DNA of 64,000 bases, from assembly GCF_001517425.1 (NCBI RefSeq), contig NZ_FBWL01000170.1, forward strand, positions 62,001 through 126,000, written 5' to 3'. The notes under the pieces were generated by a model, which was not told the DNA's origin, did not search any database, and saw only the letters and a program-made list of their open reading frames with translations. Source of the DNA: Clostridium sp. C105KSO13 (lineage in GTDB: Bacteria; Bacillota; Clostridia; Lachnospirales; Lachnospiraceae). The position numbers were made by a program, and so were the translations under genes. Positions 20,634-28,838 of this stretch are shown here, piece after piece; the stretch's first letter is position 1; the number at the start of each line of letters is the position of its first letter.

Positions 20634-21394
20634 TGTTTACAAAAAGAATTATCCCCTGCCTGGATGTGAACGCAGGCAGGGTTGTAAAAGGCGTTAACTT
20701 TGTGGATCTTCAGGATGCCGGAGATCCCGTGGAAATAGCCGGGGCGTATGATAAGGCTGGGGCAGATGAACTGGTCTTTCTGGATATAACGGCTTCCTCT
20801 GACAACAGAGATACAGTGGCAGATATGGTAAGAAAGGTTGCGCAGTGTGTTTTTATTCCTTTCACCGTAGGCGGAGGAATCCGTACAGTGGAAGATTTTA
20901 AAACACTGCTTCGGGAGGGAGCGGATAAGATATCCATTAATTCCTCTGCGATTAATACGCCGGAACTCATACAGGCTGCAGCAAATAAGTTTGGAAGCCA
21001 ATGTGTAGTGGTGGCGATTGATGCAAAGAGAAGGGCTGCTGGGCATGGCTGGAACATTTATAAAAACGGCGGCAGGATAGATACAGGTATGGATGCAGTG
21101 AAATGGGCAAGAAAGGTGGAAGGCCTGGGCGCAGGAGAAATCCTTCTGACAAGTATGGACTGTGACGGGACCAAGGCCGGATATGACCTGGAACTAACAC
21201 GGACGATAGCTGAAAGCGTCTCCATACCGGTGATTGCATCGGGAGGTGCCGGGACACTGGAGCATTTTAAGGAGGCACTTACAGACGGAAAGGCTGATGC
21301 GGCTCTTGCAGCGTCCCTCTTTCATTACAAGGAACTGGAAATTAGGGAAGTGAAGGAATACCTGCTAGGAGAGGGCGTGTCTGTCAGACTGTAG
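20633..21394 (+). CDS. hisF: Imidazole glycerol phosphate synthase, cyclase subunit
   Basis: A 253-residue TIM barrel that makes imidazole glycerol phosphate and AICAR. It has [20 protein letters not shown], the first phosphate loop, the catalytic aspartates in PCLDV and [15 protein letters not shown], and [15 protein letters not shown]. The start overlaps the hisH stop by one base (TAATG), so the two subunits are coupled. The barrel is complete with no lost residues apparent. Confidence 0.97.
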   Translation: MFTKRIIPCLDVNAGRVVKGVNFVDLQDAGDPVEIAGAYDKAGADELVFLDITASSDNRDTVADMVRKVAQCVFIPFTVGGGIRTVEDFKTLLREGADKISINSSAINTPELIQAAANKFGSQCVVVAIDAKRRAAGHGWNIYKNGGRIDTGMDAVKWARKVEGLGAGEILLTSMDCDGTKAGYDLELTRTIAESVSIPVIASGGAGTLEHFKEALTDGKADAALAASLFHYKELEIREVKEYLLGEGVSVRL

Positions 21395-21433
21395 TTGCTG
21401 CTAAAGAAGAAAAGGATAGGAGTGTAGGTTTTT

Positions 21434-22102
21434 ATGTCAGGATTAAGTGGTGATTGGTATGAAGCATTGAAAGGTGAGTTCAAAAAGCCTTATTACAAAC
21501 AATTATTTGTCAGGGTGAATGAGGAGTACAGAACACATAAGATTTTTCCGCCTGCAAATGATATCTTTAATGCATTCCATTTAACGCCTTTAAAGAACGT
21601 AAAAGTAGTCATTCTGGGACAGGATCCTTATCACAATGACGGGCAGGCACATGGACTTTGTTTTTCTGTAAAAAAAGGTGTAGACATCCCCCCTTCACTG
21701 GTTAATATTTACAAGGAACTGCAGGATGATCTGGGGTGTATGATTCCAAATCACGGGTGCCTTACAAAATGGGCCGAACAGGGGGTGCTGATGCTCAACA
21801 CAGTACTTACGGTTCGCGCACACCAGGCAAATTCCCTCAGGGGCATAGGCTGGGAGGCGTTTACCGACGCGGCGATTGAAGTGCTCAATGAACAGGACAG
21901 ACCTATTGTATTTATTTTGTGGGGAGGTCCCGCACAGAAGAAAAGAGCTATGCTTAATAATCCCATGCATTTGATATTGCAGGCACCTCATCCCAGCCCC
22001 CTCTCGGCGTATAGGGGGTTCTTCGGAAGCAGACCCTTTAGCCGGACCAATAAATTCCTGGAAGAAAATGGAGAAGAGCCCGTGGACTGGCAAATAGAAT
22101 AG
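21434..22102 (+). CDS. ung: Uracil-DNA glycosylase, family 1
   Basis: A 222-residue base-excision repair enzyme that removes uracil from DNA. It has the water-activating motif VVILGQDPYHNDGQAHGLCFSV (given here only as GQDPYH at about residue 62), the Leu loop HPSPLSAYRGFFGSRPF and FILWGG. Length and both active-site motifs are those of family 1. It follows hisF by 39 bases behind AGGAG and is closed by a strong terminator. Confidence 0.97.
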   Translation: MSGLSGDWYEALKGEFKKPYYKQLFVRVNEEYRTHKIFPPANDIFNAFHLTPLKNVKVVILGQDPYHNDGQAHGLCFSVKKGVDIPPSLVNIYKELQDDLGCMIPNHGCLTKWAEQGVLMLNTVLTVRAHQANSLRGIGWEAFTDAAIEVLNEQDRPIVFILWGGPAQKKRAMLNNPMHLILQAPHPSPLSAYRGFFGSRPFSRTNKFLEENGEEPVDWQIE

Positions 22103-22121
22103 AAGACCTGCAGTGAATGTT

Positions 22122-22164
22122 CTGCCCCATTGATTTGAAAAAAATCAGTGGGGCAGCCTTTTTG
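22122..22164 (+). terminator. Rho-independent terminator after ung
   Basis: CTGCCCCATTGATTT pairs with AAATCAGTGGGGCAG over a short A-rich loop, then CCTTTTTG follows. It ends the long transcription unit from the ABC transporter to ung. Confidence 0.92.
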
Positions 22165-22273
22165 TCCGACAGGTTACAAAATCTTAAGAAAATCTTCACA
22201 AATTGTTTCGTGCTATATTTTGTTTTTACAAGTATGATATAAGCTAGACGTTGGGAAAAGGAGGGAAAGGAAT

Positions 22274-22597
22274 ATGAAACTGTTTAAGAGGTGTGTGCAG
22301 GCCGCAATAAGTTTTGTGCTGGCAGTCAATATGATGCTGCCAATGGGTGTACAGGCCGAAGATGAACAGCCAATACCAAACATAACAATGTCCGTAGGAG
22401 AAGGACAGGAAACTCCGGAATATGACGCGGAAGCATCCGACCAGGAGTTGGAAATCCTTGTTGAGAACCAGGGCATTATAGATGTTGGGAATGTTAAGAT
22501 AACTCCGGTTATTGAAGATGCCTCTGCCTGGCCTTTTGAGATAGATCAGAAAACTTGGATTGACCATCTATCGATGGTGCCTTTTATATTTTCATAG
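22274..22597 (+). CDS. Truncated secreted surface protein (N-terminal remnant)
   Basis: A 107-residue frame with a good ribosome binding site (AGGAGGGAAAGG), a classic signal peptide (basic MKLFKRC, hydrophobic core, cleavage after VQA near residue 28) and the start of a CARDB-like beta domain (ELEILVENQG, NVKITPVIEDASAWPFEI). Large clostridial surface proteins of the COG1361 type begin like this and run for hundreds of residues. Here the match ends near base 22550, and a short unrelated tail (QKTWIDHLSMVPFIFS) leads to a stop. I read it as a gene cut by a deletion or rearrangement, perhaps still secreting a short peptide. Confidence 0.55.
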   Translation: MKLFKRCVQAAISFVLAVNMMLPMGVQAEDEQPIPNITMSVGEGQETPEYDAEASDQELEILVENQGIIDVGNVKITPVIEDASAWPFEIDQKTWIDHLSMVPFIFS

Positions 22598-22641
22598 TAA
22601 CAAACTTAAAGGTTATTATCAATATATTGAACGAAATAGAG

Positions 22642-22905
22642 TTATTCCTCAATCACATGTATCTCCAGATAATCAAAATCAATGGAGTCTACAAAATTAT
22701 CCTGGTAGAATCGGGCTTTGGCATGCTTTTTAAAATCTGTAATAGTAGAGTCAAGCCAGATGGGTTTGCTCAAATCAAATTCATAACAGATAGCATCCAG
22801 AGCATTAAAAATTTTATGTGTTCGGGTATCATCTGTCTCATCACAGATGACTGTATCACGAATTAATTTATTGTCCTTAAACTCTTTTCCCCATAGACGG
22901 AACAT
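22642..22905 (-). CDS. Conserved hypothetical protein, 87 residues
   Basis: A small soluble protein on the minus strand (MFRLWGKEFKDNKLIRDTVI at the start, IDFDYLEIHVIEE at the end) with AAAGGGG before the ATG. It is rich in Asp/Glu and Lys and has no membrane segment or cysteine pair. Proteins of this form are, from memory, conserved in Lachnospiraceae without a known function. It converges on the truncated surface gene and diverges from rubredoxin. Confidence 0.75.
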   Translation of the reverse strand: MFRLWGKEFKDNKLIRDTVICDETDDTRTHKIFNALDAICYEFDLSKPIWLDSTITDFKKHAKARFYQDNFVDSIDFDYLEIHVIEE

Positions 22906-23124
22906 GTAATAACCCCTTTCTTCTTTCAGATATCAGTTCTGTATATTTATGTTATTTTACAGTATAGCATTAGGGGCACAGAATGTAAATGTTTACGATT
23001 TCATAAAAAACTGGTTTATTTTTATGGCGAGATGGGTTATAGTAATTACAAAGCAGATACGTAAGATAATATTTACAACAGATACTTACACTGCGATTAA
23101 TCTATCAAATAGGAGGAATTTAAG

Positions 23125-23286
23125 ATGAAGAAATACGTTTGTGAGCCATGTGGTTATGTGTACGACCCGGAAGTAGGCGATCCGGACAGCGGAATTGCTC
23201 CGGGAACAGCATTTGAGGATTTACCGGAAGATTGGATGTGTCCACTCTGCGGAGCATCAAAAGATATGTTCTCACCGGAAGACTAA
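23125..23286 (+). CDS. Rubredoxin
   Basis: A 53-residue iron protein with the two knuckles C6-x2-C9 ([17 protein letters not shown]) and C39-x2-C42 ([14 protein letters not shown]) and the conserved PEDWxCP segment. It carries one electron in the cytosol, typically to rubrerythrin, superoxide reductase or flavoproteins in anaerobes. It has AGGAGG eight bases before the ATG and a terminator directly downstream, so it is monocistronic. Confidence 0.96.
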   Translation: MKKYVCEPCGYVYDPEVGDPDSGIAPGTAFEDLPEDWMCPLCGASKDMFSPED

Positions 23287-23300
23287 GTCAAGTGGTATTA

Positions 23301-23340
23301 AAGGTGTTCAAGGGGGTCTGACCCTTTTGAACACCTTTTT
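23301..23340 (+). terminator. Terminator after rubredoxin with an embedded GGGTCTGACCC palindrome
   Basis: AAGGTGTTCAA pairs with TTGAACACCTT and a T run follows. The loop contains the palindrome GGGTCTGACCC (23314-23324), which recurs at 28805-28815. Confidence 0.88.
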
Positions 23341-23434
23341 CAATGAATGAATAAAAAGCTGGCGGAACGGGGATGGTTATGATAGAATACGAAGGAGTGA
23401 CAAGACAAGTGTAAATACAAGGAGGAGATGAAAG

Positions 23435-24490
23435 ATGAGAAAACTACTGGACAGAATTTTCATAGATGGCCTGGGCGGAATGGCACAGGGATTATTTGCC
23501 ACTTTGATTATTGGAACGATTATCCAGCAGATTGGCATATTTGCCGGCGGAGAACTGGGAGATATGATGTACACAGTTGGCAAGGTGGCAGCTGGTCTCA
23601 CCGGTGCGGGGATCGGTGTGGGTGTGGCGCGTAAGCTGGAGGGAAACCAGCTGGTAGTTGCATCGGCAGCCACGGCGGGCATGGTAGGTGCTTTTGCAGA
23701 AAAGTTACTGGCAGGACAGGTAATACAGGACAGTTCAATGGTTCTTACGGGGCCAGGAGAGCCGCTGGGAGCATTTGTGGCGGCTTATGCAGCAATTGAG
23801 CTGGGCATTCTTGTTTCGGGAAAGACAAAGCTGGATATTATTCTGACCCCCCTGGTATCTATTGGGACAGGCTCTGCCGCAGGTCTGTTTGCAGGGCCCC
23901 CTATATCACGGTTCATGCATTGGTTAGGATCCCTGATAAACTGGGGCACTCAGCAGCAGCCATTTCTCATGGGAGTAGTTGTGTCTGTACTGATGGGGAT
24001 GATTTTAACTTTGCCCATTAGTTCGGCGGCTCTGGGAGTCATTTTGAATCTCTCCGGTCTGGCGGCAGGTGCGGCTACTATAGGCTGCTGCTGCAATATG
24101 GTAGGCTTTGCTGTGGCAAGCTATCGTGAAAATAAAATGGGAGGTCTGCTGGCACAGGGAATCGGGACCTCTATGCTTCAGGTTCCTAATATTGTAAAAA
24201 AACCCACGATCTGGATTCCTGCCATATTGTCCAGCGCGATTTTGGGACCTGTGGGGACCATTGTACTGCATATGACCAGTAATGCAACAGGGTCCGGAAT
24301 GGGAACGGCAGGACTGGTGGGCCCGATTATGACCTGGCAGGTTATGTCCCAGACAGAACCATCGACAATTGTACTGATAAAAATTCTGGTTATCCAGATT
24401 CTTCTTCCTGCACTGGTGACACTTGGAATTTCAGAATTTATGCGAAAGAAAAAATGGATAAAGTCTGGGGATATGAAGCTTGAATTATAG
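23435..24490 (+). CDS. PTS transporter subunit IIC, stand-alone (PTS_EIIC_2 type)
   Basis: A 351-residue, very hydrophobic protein with eight or more membrane helices and many Gly/Ala stretches (GIGVGVARKLEGNQLVVASAA; SIGTGSAAGLFAGPP; GPVGTIVLHMTSNATGSGMG). It matches the PTS_EIIC_2 family of IIC-like proteins. No IIA or IIB domain is fused or neighbouring, so phosphotransfer-coupled uptake is not shown, and it may act as a facilitator. GGAGGAG precedes the ATG. Confidence 0.82.
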   Translation: MRKLLDRIFIDGLGGMAQGLFATLIIGTIIQQIGIFAGGELGDMMYTVGKVAAGLTGAGIGVGVARKLEGNQLVVASAATAGMVGAFAEKLLAGQVIQDSSMVLTGPGEPLGAFVAAYAAIELGILVSGKTKLDIILTPLVSIGTGSAAGLFAGPPISRFMHWLGSLINWGTQQQPFLMGVVVSVLMGMILTLPISSAALGVILNLSGLAAGAATIGCCCNMVGFAVASYRENKMGGLLAQGIGTSMLQVPNIVKKPTIWIPAILSSAILGPVGTIVLHMTSNATGSGMGTAGLVGPIMTWQVMSQTEPSTIVLIKILVIQILLPALVTLGISEFMRKKKWIKSGDMKLEL

Positions 24491-24522
24491 GGTTTTCCAT
24501 TTCTAAAAAAAGAATGAATAAG

Positions 24523-24551
24523 CTGACATTTGGCACCTTTTATGCTATACT
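24523..24551 (+). promoter_or_regulatory. Probable promoter of the alarmone synthetase gene
   Basis: CTGACA (24523-24528) and TATACT (24546-24551) are 17 bases apart, about 50 bases before the start codon. TATGC before the -10 box gives a partial extended -10. Confidence 0.55.
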
Positions 24552-24600
24552 GTAGAAGATTGGAAAGGGGGATTTTTCCAGATTGAGAGGAGAACTGCAG

Positions 24601-25338
24601 ATGCACGAGGCTGTCAGGAATTATGAAGATGTAGATAGCTGGAAGACAGTTATTTTTCTATACAATGCAGCACTTAAAGAAGTAGGAATAAAACTGGAGA
24701 TTCTGAACGATGAATTCCAGCATGTCCATCAGTATAATCCGATAGAGCATATTAAGACCCGCATTAAGACGCCGGAAAGTATTGTGAAGAAGCTGAAGAG
24801 GTACGGTTATGAGACATCTATAGAGAACATGGTAAAGTATATCAATGACATCGCAGGAGTAAGGCTGATCTGTTCTTTTACATCTGATATTTATCAGCTG
24901 GGTGAGATGATAGGAAATCAGAGTGATCTGAAAGTTCTATCTATTAAAGATTATATCAAGAACCCGAAGGAGAGCGGCTATAAAAGCTATCATATGCTGG
25001 TGTCGGTCCCTGTGTTTCTTTCGGACAGTGTTGTAGACACAAAGGTTGAGATTCAGATTCGAACTATTGCCATGGATTTCTGGGCAAGCCTGGAGCATAA
25101 GATATATTATAAGTTTGAAGGAAATGCACCTGAATACATCAGCGGGGAACTAAAGGAATGTGCCCAGATGGTTTCCGAGCTGGATGACAAGATGCTGTCG
25201 CTCAATGAGGCGATACAGGCATGCATTGTAGATGAGGCTGAGCATGCAGATAAAGAACGGCTGGACGATGTGGCGGAAAATGTAATTGGCGGAAGGCAAA
25301 TGTCTAAGACACCGGAAATTACGAAAAGTTATAAATGA
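24601..25338 (+). CDS. Small alarmone synthetase, (p)ppGpp synthesis (RelA/SpoT domain)
   Basis: A 245-residue GTP pyrophosphokinase without hydrolase or TGS domains. Motifs of the synthetase fold: RIKTPESIVKKLKRYG, YINDIAGVRLICSF, KESGYKSYHMLVSVP and VEIQIRTIAMDFWASLEHKI. Size and motifs place it with the RelQ/RelP (YjbM/YwaC) class. I use ATG 24601 behind AGGAGAA; a TTG 18 bases upstream overlaps that site. It transfers pyrophosphate from ATP to GTP or GDP. A hydrolase-only protein is encoded at 32392. Confidence 0.92.
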   Translation: MHEAVRNYEDVDSWKTVIFLYNAALKEVGIKLEILNDEFQHVHQYNPIEHIKTRIKTPESIVKKLKRYGYETSIENMVKYINDIAGVRLICSFTSDIYQLGEMIGNQSDLKVLSIKDYIKNPKESGYKSYHMLVSVPVFLSDSVVDTKVEIQIRTIAMDFWASLEHKIYYKFEGNAPEYISGELKECAQMVSELDDKMLSLNEAIQACIVDEAEHADKERLDDVAENVIGGRQMSKTPEITKSYK

Positions 25339-25362
25339 TAAACATCTGTGAGATGTGATATG

Positions 25363-25414
25363 ACACCCTCAAGTAGGACAATGAAACATAAAAACCTACA
25401 GGGGGTGTTTTTTG
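25363..25414 (+). terminator. Rho-independent terminator after the alarmone synthetase
   Basis: ACACCC..AAGTAGG and CCTACAGGGGGTGT pair across an A-rich loop, and seven T follow. It isolates the gene from the metal-resistance unit. Confidence 0.88.
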
Positions 25415-25425
25415 CTGCATAACTA

Positions 25426-25482
25426 TTGACAAATCGGCGCCAATGTGATTATATGAACATATGAACAGTTATTCATATGTTA
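25426..25482 (+). promoter_or_regulatory. Promoter and ArsR/SmtB-type operator of the P-type ATPase gene
   Basis: TTGACA (25426-25431) is followed after 17 bases by TTATAT (25449-25454). Overlapping and following the -10 box is a perfect inverted repeat CATATGAA-N6-TTCATATG (25458-25479), next to a tandem ATATGAAC copy (25451-25466). The TGAA-N6-TTCA core is the form bound by metal-sensing ArsR/SmtB repressors. The regulator encoded at 27757 is the obvious ligand-responsive repressor. Confidence 0.85.
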
Positions 25483-25503
25483 TCATAAAGCGGAGGGATT
25501 ACA

Positions 25504-27693
25504 ATGGCACAAAAAGCATGGAATAAAAAAGCATTTCCAGAAGAAAATAGCAATGAGGAGGTACAATATCAGGAGCATACCAATGTACCCAAACAGACAT
25601 ATATACTGAAGAACCTTGATTGTGCAAATTGTGCCGCAAAAATTGAGCGGAAGATACAGGATCTTCCACAGGTTGATTTTGCAAGCTTAATCTTTACGAC
25701 AAAGCAGCTTCAGGTGGCAGCCAACTCTGACGAAGACCTTCTTCCTGTAATCCAGAAGATTGCCTCTTCCGTTGAGGGTGAAGTTGTTGTTGTCAAAATA
25801 GAAAAAAAGACAAAGCACCAGGCACAAAAGCAGACTGGAAGATTTAGTGAATACAGACAGGATTTTCTGGAAATAGGAGTTGGAGTCCTTTTCCTTATAG
25901 CCGGTAGTTTCACTAAGTCTGTAAATGGATATCTTTCCCTTGCACTGTACTTGGCCGGATATATTGTTCTGGGCAGGGAGGTGCTTTTTACGGCTGTAAA
26001 GAACCTGACTAGGGGACAGGTATTTGATGAGAATTTTCTTATGAGTATTGCAACTTTGGGAGCTCTCGCAATAGGTGAATATCCGGAAGCAGTGGGAGTT
26101 ATGCTTTTCTACCGTTTCGGCGAGCTTTTTGAGGACATCGCGGTGTCCAGAAGCAGAAGCCAGATCATGGATGCGGTAGACATGCGCCCGGAGGTTGTTA
26201 ACAGAGTAAACGGTGAAAGGACAGAGACGATTCCGGCAGAGGATGCCATGGTCGGCGATTTGCTGTTGGTAAGGCCGGGAGACAGAGTCCCCCTGGATGG
26301 TATAGTTATGGAAGGAGAGAGCCGAATCGACACATCTCCGGTAACAGGAGAGCCGGTTCCCGTAGCAGTGAAAACGGGAGATTCTATAACATCCGGCTGT
26401 GTTAACACATCAGGACTGCTGAAAATTCGTGTACAAAAGGTTCTGGAAGATTCTATGGTAACCAGAATTTTGAATTCTGTAGAAAATGCAGCTGCAGGCA
26501 AACCTAAAATTGACCGTTTTATCACAAGGTTTTCCAGAGCATATACGCCCTTTGTAGTAATTTTGGCGGCAGCGACAGCCATTATTCCGTCACTGATAAC
26601 CGGGAACTGGAATTATTGGGTATATACGGCATTGACATTTCTGGTTATAAGCTGTCCCTGTGCTCTTGTACTTAGTGTACCTCTTGCATTCTTTTCGGGA
26701 ATCGGTGCCGGTTCCAGGAGAGGTATACTTTTTAAAGGCGGAATTGCTATGGAGGCGTTGGAGGGTGTGAAAACAATTGTCATGGATAAGACTGGAACAA
26801 TCACCCAGGGAAATTTTGCGGTACAGGAGGTACTGCCAAAAGCCGGAATGTCAAAAGAAGAGCTCATCACATTGGCCGGAAGCTGTGAGATGAGATCCAC
26901 TCATCCTATTGCAAACAGCATCGTAACTGCAGCAGAACAAGAAAATATGCAGCTGAAAGAGCCTGTATCAGCGGAGGAAATTTCAGGGAAAGGCATAAAA
27001 GCGGAACTGGAAGGAAAAACAGTGCTCTGCGGAAATTACAGCTTAATGCAAGAGTATCAGGTCGACCTGAAGGAATATGAGGATATATCCTACGGTACAG
27101 AGGTTCTGGTTGCTTTAAATGGAGTATATGTGGGCAGGCTTGTTATAGCGGATACTATTAAAAAAGAAGCAAAATCGGCTGTATCAGAGTTGAAACGAAT
27201 GGGTATTGCTACCGCGATGCTGACCGGGGATGCCAGAGAAAGTGCTGACAATGTGGCAAAAGAAACGGGAATTAACGAAGTGCATGCAAAACTCCTGCCG
27301 GATGATAAGGTGAAGGAACTAAAGAAAATCCGCGTAAGCCATGGCAGCGTTATGTTTGTAGGAGATGGCATCAACGATGCTCCTGTCCTGGCAGGAGCGG
27401 ATGTAGGTGCGGCTATGGGCAGCGGAGCGGATGCAGCAATTGAGGCGGCAGACGTTGTATTTATGACCTCCTCTGTGACGGCGATACCACAGTCGCTTAA
27501 AATTGCCCGGGTAACAGCGGCAATCGCAAAGCAGAATGTAGTTTTTGCCATTGCGGTTAAGATTCTGGTTATGATTTTAGGTCTGGCTGGGCTGGCAAGT
27601 ATGTGGATGGCTGTTTTCGCGGACACCGGAGTTGCCGTGCTGTGCATTCTGAATTCCGTGAGAGTGCTGTATAAGAAGATTGACATTGCTTGA
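25504..27693 (+). CDS. cadA: Heavy-metal P1B-type ATPase (cadmium/zinc exporter)
   Basis: A 729-residue efflux pump of the plasma membrane. It has one N-terminal heavy-metal-associated domain (LKNLDCANCAAKIE, C40 and C43), the CPC metal site in ISCPCALVLSVPLAFF, the TGE motif (PVTGEPVPV), the phosphorylated aspartate in MDKTGTITQG, the HP locus STHPIANSIV and the hinge VGDGINDAPVLAGADVG. CPC with DCANCAAKIE and an ArsR partner favours Zn/Cd/Pb export (CadA/ZntA) over copper. The start lies behind GGAGG. Confidence 0.93.
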   Translation: MAQKAWNKKAFPEENSNEEVQYQEHTNVPKQTYILKNLDCANCAAKIERKIQDLPQVDFASLIFTTKQLQVAANSDEDLLPVIQKIASSVEGEVVVVKIEKKTKHQAQKQTGRFSEYRQDFLEIGVGVLFLIAGSFTKSVNGYLSLALYLAGYIVLGREVLFTAVKNLTRGQVFDENFLMSIATLGALAIGEYPEAVGVMLFYRFGELFEDIAVSRSRSQIMDAVDMRPEVVNRVNGERTETIPAEDAMVGDLLLVRPGDRVPLDGIVMEGESRIDTSPVTGEPVPVAVKTGDSITSGCVNTSGLLKIRVQKVLEDSMVTRILNSVENAAAGKPKIDRFITRFSRAYTPFVVILAAATAIIPSLITGNWNYWVYTALTFLVISCPCALVLSVPLAFFSGIGAGSRRGILFKGGIAMEALEGVKTIVMDKTGTITQGNFAVQEVLPKAGMSKEELITLAGSCEMRSTHPIANSIVTAAEQENMQLKEPVSAEEISGKGIKAELEGKTVLCGNYSLMQEYQVDLKEYEDISYGTEVLVALNGVYVGRLVIADTIKKEAKSAVSELKRMGIATAMLTGDARESADNVAKETGINEVHAKLLPDDKVKELKKIRVSHGSVMFVGDGINDAPVLAGADVGAAMGSGADAAIEAADVVFMTSSVTAIPQSLKIARVTAAIAKQNVVFAIAVKILVMILGLAGLASMWMAVFADTGVAVLCILNSVRVLYKKIDIA

Positions 27694-27718
27694 CCGGACG
27701 TGGTATTTTTCGTATAAT
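27690..27718 (+). promoter_or_regulatory. Separate sigma-A promoter of the ArsR gene
   Basis: TTGACC (27690-27695) and a consensus TATAAT (27713-27718) with a 17-base spacer. The -35 box overlaps the last codons and stop of the ATPase gene, so the regulator can be expressed without readthrough. No second palindrome of the CATATGAA type is seen beside it. Confidence 0.75.
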
Positions 27719-27756
27719 AAGTGCACGTATCTGTTCAGTGGAAGGAGATTCTTTAT

Positions 27757-28116
27757 ATGGATAAACCGGAAGTGGAAAACTGCGATGTTGTATGTGTGCA
27801 TGATGATGTCGTGAAGAAGGTTCAGGAGCATATGCCTGTGGAGACGGAGCTTCAAGGCCTGGCGGATTTTTTTAAAGTGTTTGGAGATTCCACCAGGATA
27901 AAACTGTTGTATGCTCTCTGGCAATCGGAGATGTGTGTATGTGATCTGGCCCAGACACTGGGCATGACTCAGTCGGCCATATCTCACCAACTCAGAGTAT
28001 TGAAGCAGATGAAGCTGGTTAAAAATCGGCGTGATGGCAGAACTGTGTTCTATTCCCTTGCCGACAGTCATATAAAGACGATTATGAATCAGGGAATGGA
28101 GCATATCAGAGAATAG
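27757..28116 (+). CDS. ArsR/SmtB-family metal-sensing repressor (CadC-like)
   Basis: A 119-residue winged-helix repressor. The recognition-helix region has the CadC-like cysteine motif MCVCDLAQTLGMTQSAISHQL, and the C-terminal helix has a SmtB-type alpha-5 metal site pattern (DSHIKTIMNQGMEHIRE, with D, H, H and E). Extra cysteines lie at the N-terminus (ENCDVVCVHDD). I use ATG 27757 behind AAGGAG; an upstream GTG at 27721 has no site. It should repress the 25426 promoter and release it on binding Cd, Zn or Pb. Confidence 0.92.
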   Translation: MDKPEVENCDVVCVHDDVVKKVQEHMPVETELQGLADFFKVFGDSTRIKLLYALWQSEMCVCDLAQTLGMTQSAISHQLRVLKQMKLVKNRRDGRTVFYSLADSHIKTIMNQGMEHIRE

Positions 28117-28169
28117 AAATTCTATATAAGGTAAAAAGCTTGTAAATTATCCGAAACAAAGGAGTTCAT

Positions 28170-28715
28170 GTGAAAAAATTATTGGTATGTGCGATTTTGA
28201 CAGCCTTTCTGCTGACAGGCTGTCAAAATGCAATAAAAGAAGGAACCGGTCAATTGAAGGAAGGAAAGTACGAAGAGGCAGTCAGCACCTTTAAAAAAGC
28301 CGCGGATGAGAAAAAGGATACGGCTGAAGCATATAGAGGACTGGGAATGGCTTATTATGAACAGCAAGATTACCAGTCGGCAAAAGACGCTTTTCTTCAG
28401 GTAATAGACAACGGTGGAGAGAGCACACCCGTACTTTATAATCTTATTGGGGTCTGTTCTATTCATTTGGAGGATTACCAAGGTGCGCTGGACGCATTTT
28501 CCAAGGGGATTCATTTGACTGAAAAAAATGGGGGCAGAGGCACAAAAGAGCAGGATTATGCTGACACTGTCCGGGAGATGAAGTTTAACGAAATCGTATG
28601 TTATGAAAAACTACTGGACTGGGAAAACGCTAAGAAGAAAGCCGTTGAGTATGTCGGCGACTATCCGAAGGATAAAGACGCACAGAAAGAAGCGGTATTT
28701 TTGAATACAAGGTAA
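28170..28715 (+). CDS. TPR-repeat lipoprotein
   Basis: A 181-residue protein beginning at GTG 28170 behind AAAGGAG. It has a lipoprotein signal peptide with lipobox LLTGC (lipidated C18) and then about three tetratricopeptide repeats (for example EGKYEEAVSTFKKAADEKKD, AEAYRGLGMAYYEQQDYQSAK, NLIGVCSIHLEDYQGALDAF). It is expected to be anchored on the outer face of the membrane and to hold protein partners. It follows the ArsR gene by 53 bases. No specific function is evident. Confidence 0.82.
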   Translation: MKKLLVCAILTAFLLTGCQNAIKEGTGQLKEGKYEEAVSTFKKAADEKKDTAEAYRGLGMAYYEQQDYQSAKDAFLQVIDNGGESTPVLYNLIGVCSIHLEDYQGALDAFSKGIHLTEKNGGRGTKEQDYADTVREMKFNEIVCYEKLLDWENAKKKAVEYVGDYPKDKDAQKEAVFLNTR

Positions 28716-28738
28716 GTGCGCAGCAATCCGTAGGTATC

Positions 28739-28764
28739 AAGGGTCAAAACACCTTTTGACCCTT
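28739..28764. repeat. Perfect 11-bp inverted repeat AAGGGTCAAAA / TTTTGACCCTT
   Basis: The two arms are separated by CACC. The lack of a T run argues against a normal terminator, although it is placed right after the lipoprotein gene. Its GGGTC/GACCC ends resemble the palindromes at 23314 and 28805. Confidence 0.8.
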
Positions 28765-28804
28765 ACATCATAAAATGAGAATATTCAGAAAATGAAAGGC
28801 AAAA

Positions 28805-28815
28805 GGGTCTGACCC
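28805..28815. repeat. Short palindrome GGGTCTGACCC just before hflX
   Basis: The same 11-mer occurs in the rubredoxin terminator loop at 23314-23324. Here it ends only 24 bases before the chosen hflX start, where a normal ribosome binding site would be expected. Confidence 0.7.
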
Positions 28816-28838
28816 CCAAGGTGGCCCCAGGGTATTAT

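Noticed and set aside
22906-23124. Regulatory structure in the 219-base gap before rubredoxin
   Set aside because: Only weak promoter-like boxes (TTTACA with ATTAAT) and a CAGATAC direct repeat were seen, none convincing.
26109-27686. Long antisense open frames inside the P-type ATPase gene
   Set aside because: They are low-complexity Ser/Ala/Thr-rich reverse readings of a well-identified gene and lack ribosome binding sites.
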